A stretch of 12,983 bases of DNA, from positions 1-12,983 of the forward strand of contig JAEYTY010000122.1 of the NCBI GenBank assembly GCA_023433775.1. Reading direction: 5' to 3'. Source of the stretch: Pseudomonadota bacterium. Its GTDB lineage: Bacteria > Pseudomonadota > Alphaproteobacteria > Rhizobiales > Devosiaceae. Shown piece after piece: positions 1-6,643 of this stretch (position 1 is its first letter; every line of letters begins with the position of its first letter). A program made the position numbers and the translations under genes. The notes under the pieces were generated by a model that worked only from the letters and a program-made list of their open reading frames with translations, had not been told where the DNA came from and made no database searches.

Positions 1-765
1 ATCCTCATCACTGCCGTAGCCCTTTATGTCGGCGGCTACTTCTTCGCGGCTGTCGTCGGCGCGGTCTTCGCCGGTGCCTATCGCGAGTGGGAGACCATGG
101 TGTCCCGCGCGCCGCTAACGCCGATGGGCATTGTGCTCATTGCGCTCGTGGCGCTGTCGGGCCTGGCTTTTCCGCTGTTCGGTGCGCTGGGAACGGCCAT
201 TGCCATTGTCGTCGCCTGTTGCCTTGCCGGCTTCATGGGCCGCGAAAATCTGGCCTGGCGCGTGGCCGGTCTTGCGCTGTTCGGGCTGCTGATCGTCGCA
301 ATCCTGTCCATGCGCGGGACCGGTACGGCGGGCATATGGGCGGGGATCTATCTCGGCACGGTTGTGTGGATGACCGATTCTGCCGCGTTCTTTGCCGGCC
401 GCCAGATTGGCGGCGAAAAGCTCGCGCCGGAAATTTCGCCATCCAAGACATGGTCGGGCGCTCTCGGTGGCCTTGCCCTCGGCACCTGCGCGGGGCTGGG
501 CCTTTGGCTCTTCATCACCGACTCGCCCTGGTGGATCGGCCTTGTGCTGTCCGCTTCGATCAGCGTGCTCAGCCAATTGGGCGATTTGAGCGAAAGCGCG
601 GTAAAGCGTCATTTCCGCATCAAGGACAGCGGCGACATCATTCCCGGCCATGGCGGCCTGATGGATCGGCTCGACAGCCTCACATTTGGCGTCATTCTCA
701 TTCTTCTGGTGGGTGGCCTGCACGCCGGATTCGGTTCGGTGGCCGAAGGCCTGCTCTATTGGTAG
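1..765 (+). CDS. cdsA: Phosphatidate cytidylyltransferase (CDP-diacylglycerol synthase), 5' end outside window
   Basis: Makes CDP-diacylglycerol from phosphatidic acid and CTP, the branch-point precursor of bacterial phospholipids, in the inner membrane. The reading frame is open from base 1, so only the last 254 codons are seen and the true start lies upstream. The visible part is a series of hydrophobic segments. The CdsA family signature is intact at 595-675: S-x-V-K-R-x4-K-D-S-G, then PGHGGLMDRLD, which supplies the metal and substrate acidic residues. A conserved SPSKTWSG block lies at about 436-459. It ends TAG at 763-765, and rseP starts 42 bp later. That gap is too short for dxr, which some alphaproteobacteria carry at this place. 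An internal ATG at 97 is not a plausible start because homologous membrane sequence continues upstream of it. Confidence 0.95.
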   Translation: MLITAVALYVGGYFFAAVVGAVFAGAYREWETMVSRAPLTPMGIVLIALVALSGLAFPLFGALGTAIAIVVACCLAGFMGRENLAWRVAGLALFGLLIVAILSMRGTGTAGIWAGIYLGTVVWMTDSAAFFAGRQIGGEKLAPEISPSKTWSGALGGLALGTCAGLGLWLFITDSPWWIGLVLSASISVLSQLGDLSESAVKRHFRIKDSGDIIPGHGGLMDRLDSLTFGVILILLVGGLHAGFGSVAEGLLYW

Positions 766-807
766 CGTCGGCGACCCCGTTCCGGCCGCCGCGGAAGTGA
801 AGAACAC

Positions 808-1944
808 ATGATCGATTTTGCCTTCTGGCTGCTCTCCTATGTCCTGCCTTTCCTGCTGGTCCTGACCGTCATCGTCTTCGTGCACGAGATGGGCCACTAT
901 CTGGTGGCGCGCTGGAATGGCGTGGCCATCCACACCTTCTCCGTCGGTTTCGGGCGGGAACTGATCGGTTGGAACGACAGGCACGGAACGCGCTGGCGCA
1001 TCTCCGCCATTCCGCTCGGTGGCTATGTGCGCTTTGTGGGGGACATGAACCCGGCAAGCCAGCCGGATCCGGACGCCGCCGAAAAGGTCGATCCGGCCCT
1101 GGCGCCGCATCTCTTCGTCAACAAGACTGTCTGGCAGCGGATTGCCGTCGTGGCCGCGGGCCCGATTGCCAACGTGCTGCTGACCTTCCTCATTCTCTAT
1201 GCGCTGCTGCTTGGCTATGGCCGCTACACCATAACGCCGGTGATCGGCGAGGTCATCGCCGGGTCAGTCGCAGCGGAGGCCGGGCTGCAGGCGGGTGACG
1301 AGATCGTTGCCGTGGATGGCTATGTCGTGCACGGATTTGAGGATTTTCAGCGTTATGTGGCCACGAGCCCGGCGCGCGAAGTGGTTATCGAGCTTGAGCG
1401 CAATGGCGCGGCCCAGACCCTGCGCCTTGTGCCCGAGGCCGTGGAAGTGCAGGACCGGTTCGGCAATAACCAGCGCATCGGCCGCATCGGGGTCACCCGG
1501 GATGTCGCTGATAGTGATGTCGTTCTCTATAAGCCCGGCCCGGTCGAGGCCGTGGGCATGACCTTTGAGGAAATCCGCTTCATCATTCAGCGCACTGGCG
1601 CCTTTATCGGCGACTTTTTCGTAGGACGGGGCGATGTCGAACAGTTGGGTGGCCCGGTCAAGGTCGCCAAGGTTTCGGGCGAAGTGGCGACGCTGGGCAT
1701 TGTGGCGCTCATTAACCTCATGGCGCTGCTGTCGCTCAATATCGGCATTTTCAACCTGTTGCCGATACCCATGCTCGACGGCGGGCACCTGATGTACTAT
1801 CTGGTCGAAGCTGTGAGGGGGAAACCCCTTAGTATGCGTGTGCAGGAGATTGGATTTCGATTCGGCTTTGCATTGGTGATGGCACTGATGGTCTTTACCC
1901 TGTTCAATGACACGATTTTCGCCCATTTTGGGATTCTGCGTTAA
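808..1944 (+). CDS. rseP: Site-2 intramembrane zinc metalloprotease RseP (MmpA type)
   Basis: Inner-membrane protease of the S2P family that cuts transmembrane segments of regulators such as anti-sigma factors, and remnant signal peptides. The 378-residue protein has the zinc motif HEMGH at residues 26-30 in the first membrane helix. A single PDZ-like domain spans about residues 142-205 (AGLQAGDEIVAVDG core). The second catalytic motif, NLLPIPMLDGGH, lies at 316-327 with zinc ligand D324. At least three more hydrophobic helices are visible (about 111-136, 294-318, 348-367). One PDZ rather than two matches the shorter alphaproteobacterial form (Caulobacter MmpA). ATG at 808 follows a GGAAG-like ribosome site at 793-797. 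It probably shares a transcript with cdsA. Its TAA stop is embedded in a CtrA-like box ahead of bamA. The substrate here is unknown. Confidence 0.95.
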   Translation: MIDFAFWLLSYVLPFLLVLTVIVFVHEMGHYLVARWNGVAIHTFSVGFGRELIGWNDRHGTRWRISAIPLGGYVRFVGDMNPASQPDPDAAEKVDPALAPHLFVNKTVWQRIAVVAAGPIANVLLTFLILYALLLGYGRYTITPVIGEVIAGSVAAEAGLQAGDEIVAVDGYVVHGFEDFQRYVATSPAREVVIELERNGAAQTLRLVPEAVEVQDRFGNNQRIGRIGVTRDVADSDVVLYKPGPVEAVGMTFEEIRFIIQRTGAFIGDFFVGRGDVEQLGGPVKVAKVSGEVATLGIVALINLMALLSLNIGIFNLLPIPMLDGGHLMYYLVEAVRGKPLSMRVQEIGFRFGFALVMALMVFTLFNDTIFAHFGILR

Positions 1945-1956
1945 CACAAGCTTAAC
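1941..1956 (+). promoter_or_regulatory. Candidate CtrA box upstream of bamA
   Basis: The sequence is TTAA (1941-1944), seven bases, TTAA (1952-1955), C: an exact match to the alphaproteobacterial CtrA full-site consensus TTAA-N7-TTAAC. Its left half contains the rseP stop codon. It lies 172 bp before the bamA start. In a GC-rich genome a perfect match just upstream of an envelope gene is suggestive, but this rests on pattern alone. Confidence 0.5.
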
Positions 1957-1971
1957 CTTGGTTCGCAAGGT
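1955..1971. repeat. Small inverted repeat after rseP
   Basis: ACCTTG (1955-1960), a five-base loop GTTCG, then CAAGGT (1966-1971): a perfect 6-bp stem just behind the rseP stop. No T-run follows, so it is not a convincing intrinsic terminator. It could be a weak 3' stabilising hairpin or a protein-binding palindrome. It overlaps the right edge of the CtrA-like box. Confidence 0.35.
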
Positions 1972-2033
1972 GTTGCACGAATACAAGGCCAAGAGTGAAT
2001 TACTAACCGCGTGGGGCCATGCGGCTTGCTCCT

Positions 2034-2050
2034 GGTTAAAAAAACAGTAA
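2034..2050 (-). promoter_or_regulatory. Second, near-consensus CtrA-like site before bamA
   Basis: Read on the minus strand this is TTAC, seven bases, TTAACC: one mismatch from TTAA-N7-TTAAC, in the opposite orientation to the box at 1941-1956 and about 78 bp before the bamA start. The region is locally AT-rich (a run of A at 2038-2044), so chance matches are easier here. It supports the first site only weakly. Confidence 0.3.
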
Positions 2051-2127
2051 AACAGTTCCATGGAGTTAGCTTGGGGGAGCGTTATGCATGGCGATTCCCC
2101 GGGCCGGTCGCAGAAGGCAATAACAAT

Positions 2128-4242
2128 ATGATCCACCCTACCAAGCTGATGCGCGGCGCAGTTTCCGCGATCGCCATAATGGGTGCAGTCCCGCTGATGG
2201 CTCCAGGGCTTCCCGTCCTTGGCGTTGCGGTTGCACAGGCTCAGGAGCAACTGGTTGGCTCGGTGCTGTTCGAAGGCAATCGTCGCTTCTCTGACGCGCA
2301 ATTGCTTGCCATGGTCGATGTGTCGGCTTCCGGCATCTTCACCCAGCAGCGTTTGAACGCAGATATCGAAAGCATCCGCCGCGCCTATGATGGCGACGGC
2401 TTCATGTCCGTTTCCGTCTCCGCGCGGACCGAAGCAACGGCCGACGGTCGTGTGCGCGTGATCTTCCAGGTCAATGAAGGTGAGCGCGCTGGCATTGCCG
2501 CCATCAACTTCACGGGCAACAATTCTATCGGCACCGGCAATCTCAAGGGCGCGATCCTCACCAAGGAAAGCGGCATCCTGAGCTGGCTGCTGCGCGACGA
2601 CACTTTTGACGAGCGCAAGCTGGCTGTCGATCGCGAGCGCATCCGCCTGTACTATGGCAATCGCGGCTATCCCGATGCGCAGGTCAACTCGGTTGCCGAG
2701 TATGACGCCACCAAGAATGCCTATTTCATCAACTTCACGGTGAATGAAGGCCAGCAGTACGAATTCTCCGATGTCGGCATCGAGACCAGCATCAACGGCC
2801 TCAACACCGATGTTCTGCGCGGCACGGTCCGCACGGGGCAGGGCGCGCGCTATTCGACTGCCGATCTGCAGAAGACCATCGAGGACATGTCCTACGAGGC
2901 AACGGCGCAGGGTTATTCCTTCGCTGACGTCCGTGCGCGTCTCGATCGCGACGTTGCCACCGGCACGTTCAAGGTCACCTATCTGGTCGATGAAGGCGCC
3001 CGCGTCTATGTCGAGCGCATCAACATCACCGGCAATACCAAGACGCGTGACTTCGTTGTCCGCCGTGAGCTGGAGTTCGCCGAAGGCGACCCCTTCAACC
3101 GTTCCATGGTTGTGCGCGGCCGCAGCAATATCGATGCGCTGGGCTTCTTCTCCGCCGTTGAAATCACGACGGCGCAGGGTTCGGCACCCGACAAGATCGT
3201 GCTCAACATCAACGTTGTCGAGAAATCGACCGGTGAATATGGCGCGACTGCCGGCTATTCGACATCGGACGGCATCCTTGGCGAAATCTCGCTGACCGAG
3301 CGCAATTTCCTCGGTCGTGGCCAGTTCCTGCGTGCTGCCATCGGCGCGTCGCAGTCGGGCCGTACCTTTGACTTCTCCTTCACCGAGCCCCGCTTCATGG
3401 GTCTCAAGGTGTCGGCTGGTCTTGATGCCTATCACCGTATCAGTGACGAAACCGCATCCTCGTTCTACGGTTCGCAGACGACTGGTGGCCAGTTGCGCCT
3501 CGGCGTGCCGATCACTAGCGCGCTCAACGCCTCCTTCTTCGGCGGCTATGAACGCAAGGTCATCAAGGACAACAACCCGACCAATTCTTCGCTTGTGACG
3601 GATGGTCAGGAATTCAACAAAGCCTTTGTCGGCTACACCTTGACCTGGAACGGCGTTGACGACCTCAAGAAGCCGACCGAAGGTCTCTATGCCACCTTCA
3701 CCCAGCAATATATCGGCTGGGATCATAACCTGCTGAAGTCGGAGGCGCGTGGTCGCTACTTCGTTCCAGTGATGGCCGACTCGGGCATCGTGGCCAGCGT
3801 TCGTGGCCAGGCCGGCGTGATCAACAGCCTCAACAACACGGGTGTTCATGCGGTTGAGGCGTTCACGCCCGGTCCGCAGCTCATTCGCGGCTTTGAAGGT
3901 CGCGGCTATGGTCCGCGTCTGACTTCGGGTGAATATCTGGGTGCCACGATGTATGCTGGTATCTCGGCTGAAGTCGAATTCCCGATCCCCGGCCTGCCGG
4001 AAAGCTATGGCCTGAGCGGTGCGCTTTGGGCCGACGCGGCCTGGGTTGATGGCCTGCCGAACATCGGCGCGGTCGGCGTTGCCGGCACGAGCAATGATGT
4101 GCCGGTGCGTACCTCGATTGGTGCCTCCCTTATCTGGGATTCACCGTTCGGCCCGCTGCGCGGCGACTTTGCTCACGTCCTGAACAAGTCCACCGACGAC
4201 CGGACGCAGATGTTCCAGTTCACCATCTCCACTTTGCTCTAA
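2128..4242 (+). CDS. bamA: Outer-membrane protein assembly factor BamA, short four-POTRA form
   Basis: Core of the BAM complex, an outer-membrane barrel that inserts other beta-barrel proteins. The start chosen is ATG 2128 (AGAAGG at 2112-2117, spacing 10). It gives 704 residues beginning with a signal peptide whose cleavage probably falls after A36 or A38 (AVAQAQ). An upstream in-frame GTG at 2011 only adds non-signal sequence. POTRA repeats are seen at about residues 42-117, 121-207, 210-289 and 292-367, and the barrel follows. The barrel carries the loop-6 IRGF motif (QLIRGFEGRGYG). The first visible repeat (VLFEGNRRFSD) aligns with the family's second POTRA, and the normal POTRA1 is absent, which explains the short length. 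The final strand ends FQFTISTLL, without the usual terminal aromatic residue. The gene has a 183-bp leader and its own terminator. Confidence 0.96.
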   Translation: MIHPTKLMRGAVSAIAIMGAVPLMAPGLPVLGVAVAQAQEQLVGSVLFEGNRRFSDAQLLAMVDVSASGIFTQQRLNADIESIRRAYDGDGFMSVSVSARTEATADGRVRVIFQVNEGERAGIAAINFTGNNSIGTGNLKGAILTKESGILSWLLRDDTFDERKLAVDRERIRLYYGNRGYPDAQVNSVAEYDATKNAYFINFTVNEGQQYEFSDVGIETSINGLNTDVLRGTVRTGQGARYSTADLQKTIEDMSYEATAQGYSFADVRARLDRDVATGTFKVTYLVDEGARVYVERINITGNTKTRDFVVRRELEFAEGDPFNRSMVVRGRSNIDALGFFSAVEITTAQGSAPDKIVLNINVVEKSTGEYGATAGYSTSDGILGEISLTERNFLGRGQFLRAAIGASQSGRTFDFSFTEPRFMGLKVSAGLDAYHRISDETASSFYGSQTTGGQLRLGVPITSALNASFFGGYERKVIKDNNPTNSSLVTDGQEFNKAFVGYTLTWNGVDDLKKPTEGLYATFTQQYIGWDHNLLKSEARGRYFVPVMADSGIVASVRGQAGVINSLNNTGVHAVEAFTPGPQLIRGFEGRGYGPRLTSGEYLGATMYAGISAEVEFPIPGLPESYGLSGALWADAAWVDGLPNIGAVGVAGTSNDVPVRTSIGASLIWDSPFGPLRGDFAHVLNKSTDDRTQMFQFTISTLL

Positions 4243-4266
4243 GCAAATTGGTGTGAGAGAGTTCAA

Positions 4267-4303
4267 TGAGCCGCGGGGCGCCAGCGCCGCGGCTCAGTTT
4301 TTT
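4267..4303 (+). terminator. Strong intrinsic terminator after bamA
   Basis: TGAGCCGCGG (4267-4276) pairs perfectly over 10 bp with CCGCGGCTCA (4287-4296), with a 10-base loop, followed one base later by six T (4298-4303). This is a textbook Rho-independent terminator 24 bp behind the bamA stop. It ends only 11 bp before the lpxD ATG, so it separates bamA from the lpx genes or acts as a partial-readthrough valve. Confidence 0.9.
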
Positions 4304-4314
4304 CAAGTGAAACC

Positions 4315-5343
4315 ATGGTCGACACGCGCTTTCACCGCTTTTCCGGATCAGTGCCGCTCGGCGCATTGCTGACCCAGATTGGCCGCGGCGATCTGGCGGA
4401 AGGCCTTGCCGGCGCCGAGCGCCTCGTTGACGGCGTGTCCGAGCTTGGACTGGCCGGGCCGGGCGATATCGCGCTTGCGGCCCAGACGAGCTATATCGAC
4501 GAACTGCGCCGCACCAATGCAGGCATTGTCTTCGTGCTGCCCAGCCTGCGCGATGTGGTGCCGAACGGCGCAGTTGCAGTGGCGGCGGACAAGCCGCACA
4601 ACCTTTTTGCCGATGTTCTGGATCATCTCTACCCCTCCAGCACCCGCTCGGTGATCGCTGATCCGCGCGACGATCTGGGCCCGCCAATTTATGAGCGCGA
4701 CGTGACGCTGGGCGCCAATGTGGTTGTCGGTGCAGGCGTTGAGATTGGCCGGGGCACGGTGATCGGTGCCAATACCGTCATCGGGCCCGGTGTCACCATC
4801 GGGCGCAATTGCGTCATCGCCGCCAATTGCACCATTGATTGCGCCCATCTGGGCAACGATGTGGTCATCCATTCCGGTGTGCGCATCGGCTCGGAGGGCT
4901 TTGGCTGGCTTGAGCTGGGCACGGCCAACCGCAAGATCCCGCAACTGGGACGCGTCATCATTCAGGACCGGGTCGAAATCGGCGCCAATAGCACAATCGA
5001 CCGCGGCGCACTGGGCGACACGGTGATCGGGGATGGCACCAAGATCGATAACCTCGTCCAGATCGGCCACAATTGCCGCATCGGGCGCAATTGCCTGATT
5101 GCCGCGATGAGTGGGATTTCGGGCTCGACAATTGTCGAAGATGGCGTGCTCATGGGTGGTGGCGTCGGAACATCCGGTCACCTGACCATCGGCGCGGGCT
5201 CCATGGTCCATGGCCGTGCCGCCGTGACGAAAAACTGGGCGCCCGGTTCCAAGATTGCCGGTGCGCCGGCGCAGGATATAAAAGATTTTTGGCGCGAAAT
5301 CGCCGTGATGCGGAAACTGTCCAAGGGGGAAAAGCGGGGATGA
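4315..5343 (+). CDS. lpxD: UDP-3-O-(3-hydroxyacyl)glucosamine N-acyltransferase
   Basis: Third step of lipid A synthesis: transfers an R-3-hydroxyacyl chain from acyl carrier protein to the 2-amine of UDP-3-O-acyl-glucosamine in the cytosol. At 342 residues it matches the family (E. coli 341). An N-terminal uridine-binding domain (about 1-120, ending near DHLYP) precedes a left-handed beta-helix of hexapeptide repeats (about 125-300, many IG-x4-I units). The general-base histidine is H252 in QIGHN. The GSEGFGW block (192-198) and the GTSGHLTIG segment are also present. ATG 4315 follows AAGTGA (4305-4310), squeezed between the terminator T-run and the start. Its TGA overlaps the fabZ ATG (ATGA, 5340-5343), implying coupled translation. 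No promoter fits in the 72-bp gap behind bamA, so transcription must come by readthrough or from inside the bamA 3' end. Confidence 0.97.
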   Translation: MVDTRFHRFSGSVPLGALLTQIGRGDLAEGLAGAERLVDGVSELGLAGPGDIALAAQTSYIDELRRTNAGIVFVLPSLRDVVPNGAVAVAADKPHNLFADVLDHLYPSSTRSVIADPRDDLGPPIYERDVTLGANVVVGAGVEIGRGTVIGANTVIGPGVTIGRNCVIAANCTIDCAHLGNDVVIHSGVRIGSEGFGWLELGTANRKIPQLGRVIIQDRVEIGANSTIDRGALGDTVIGDGTKIDNLVQIGHNCRIGRNCLIAAMSGISGSTIVEDGVLMGGGVGTSGHLTIGAGSMVHGRAAVTKNWAPGSKIAGAPAQDIKDFWREIAVMRKLSKGEKRG

Positions 5344-5816
5344 ACGACACCATCACTAGCGCCACTGAGCTCAATGCAATGTCCATCGGGGAGATCCTTC
5401 AGGCTCTGCCCCATCGCTATCCCTTCCTGATGATTGACCGCATCGTGGAGATCAATGGCGACGAATCCGCTGTCGGCATCAAGAATGTCACCTTCAACGA
5501 GCCGATCTTTACCGGCCATTTCCCCGAAAACCCGGTCTTTCCGGGCGTGCTGATCATCGAAGGCATGGCCCAGACGGCCGGCGCCATCGTCATCAAGCAT
5601 GACGGTAATTCGGGCGGCAAAAAAATCGTGCTCATGCTCGGCGTGGACAAGGCAAAGTTCCGCAAGCCTGCCGGCCCGGGCGACACCATCGAATTCCACA
5701 TCAGCAAGATGCATCGCCGCCGCAATGTCGGTCGCTATGAAGCCAAGGCCAAGGTGAATGGCGCGGTCATTGCCGAAGCCGAAATCACCGCAATGATCGT
5801 GAGTGCCGAACAGTGA
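5340..5816 (+). CDS. fabZ: 3-hydroxyacyl-[acyl-carrier-protein] dehydratase
   Basis: Dehydrates 3-hydroxyacyl-ACP to trans-2-enoyl-ACP in fatty acid elongation. It competes with LpxA and LpxD for the same 3-hydroxyacyl-ACP pool, which explains its place among lpx genes. The 158-residue protein is a single hot-dog domain. Catalytic H60 lies in the GHFPENPVFPGV stretch and catalytic E74 in IIEGMAQTAG, with the substrate-tunnel block LPHRYPFLMIDR at 23-34. ATG 5340 overlaps the lpxD stop by 4 bp; the frame stays open upstream inside lpxD, but FabZ homology begins near residue 15 of this start. The TGA at 5814-5816 overlaps the GTG start of lpxA (GTGA), again suggesting translational coupling. 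Confidence 0.97.
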   Translation: MNDTITSATELNAMSIGEILQALPHRYPFLMIDRIVEINGDESAVGIKNVTFNEPIFTGHFPENPVFPGVLIIEGMAQTAGAIVIKHDGNSGGKKIVLMLGVDKAKFRKPAGPGDTIEFHISKMHRRRNVGRYEAKAKVNGAVIAEAEITAMIVSAEQ

Positions 5817-6622
5817 GCGCTGCCAGCGTTCACCCCACTTCCATTGTCGCGGACGGTGCAATTCTGGGGGCCGGTGTCCGCATCGGGCCCTATTGTATCG
5901 TTGGCGCGCGCGTTAAGCTTGGCGACAATGTCGAACTCGTCTCCCATGTGGTGGTCGAGGGCAATACTACTATCGGCGCCAATACGCGGATTTTCCCCTT
6001 CGCCTCGGTCGGTCATGAGCCGCAGGATCTCAAATATCATGGCGAGGATTCTCGCCTCGAGATCGGCGAGCGCTGCACCATCCGGGAATCGGTGACGATC
6101 AATCCCGGTACCGAGAACGGCGGCATGTTGACCAGGATCGGCAATGATTGCCTGATCATGGCCAATGCCCATGTGGCCCATGACGCCATTATCGGCAACA
6201 GCGTGGTGATGGCCAATTATGTCGGCATCGCCGGCCATGTGCATGTCGGCGACAATGTCATTTTCGGCGGCACCTGCGTCATTCATCAGTTCACGCGCAT
6301 CGGCTCCCACGCCTTTATCGGCGCCCAGTCCATGGTCGATGGCGACGTCATTCCCTATGGCATGGCCGTCGGCAATCGCGCCGTGCTGACCGGGCTCAAT
6401 CTGGTTGGCCTCAAGCGCCGCAAGTTTGACCGCGAGGCAATTCACGGTCTGCGCGCCGCTTATCGGCAGATTTTTGCCAGCGAAGGCACGCTCCGCGAAC
6501 GGGTCGAAGACGCCGCGACGCTGTTCAAGAACGATGCTCTGGTGCAGGACGTGGTCAATTTCATTGCCCAGGCTTCGGACCGGCCCATCCTGTTGCCGCG
6601 CAATGGGCATGAAAGCGAATAG
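5813..6622 (+). CDS. lpxA: UDP-N-acetylglucosamine O-acyltransferase
   Basis: First committed step of lipid A synthesis: 3-O-acylation of UDP-GlcNAc from R-3-hydroxyacyl-ACP, as a cytosolic trimer. The 269-residue protein has a hexapeptide-repeat beta-helix (about 1-190) and a C-terminal helical domain starting near GLKRRKF. Catalytic H123 lies in NAHVAHD, and H158 in VIHQF matches E. coli H160. The QDLKY and RESVTINPGT blocks are typical. The residue equivalent to E. coli Gly173, the acyl-chain-length ruler, is alanine (A171). Start is GTG 5813, overlapping the fabZ stop; this start gives the usual VHPTSIV beginning. lpxB follows after 21 bp. The lpxI gene usually found between these two in alphaproteobacteria is absent. 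Confidence 0.97.
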   Translation: MSAASVHPTSIVADGAILGAGVRIGPYCIVGARVKLGDNVELVSHVVVEGNTTIGANTRIFPFASVGHEPQDLKYHGEDSRLEIGERCTIRESVTINPGTENGGMLTRIGNDCLIMANAHVAHDAIIGNSVVMANYVGIAGHVHVGDNVIFGGTCVIHQFTRIGSHAFIGAQSMVDGDVIPYGMAVGNRAVLTGLNLVGLKRRKFDREAIHGLRAAYRQIFASEGTLRERVEDAATLFKNDALVQDVVNFIAQASDRPILLPRNGHESE

Positions 6623-6643
6623 AAAGCCGGGCCGGAGGCGCGA

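Noticed and set aside
1955..1971. rseP terminator.
   Set aside because: The 6-bp stem lacks a following T-run, so it is listed only as an inverted repeat.
2011..2127. Upstream GTG extension of bamA.
   Set aside because: It would put 39 charged residues ahead of a good signal peptide. ATG 2128 has a ribosome site and begins that signal peptide.
1264..3849. An 861-codon open frame on the minus strand, antisense to rseP and bamA.
   Set aside because: It lies opposite two unmistakable genes, crosses the intergenic leader, shows no recognisable domain, and such long antisense frames are common in GC-rich DNA because of codon bias.
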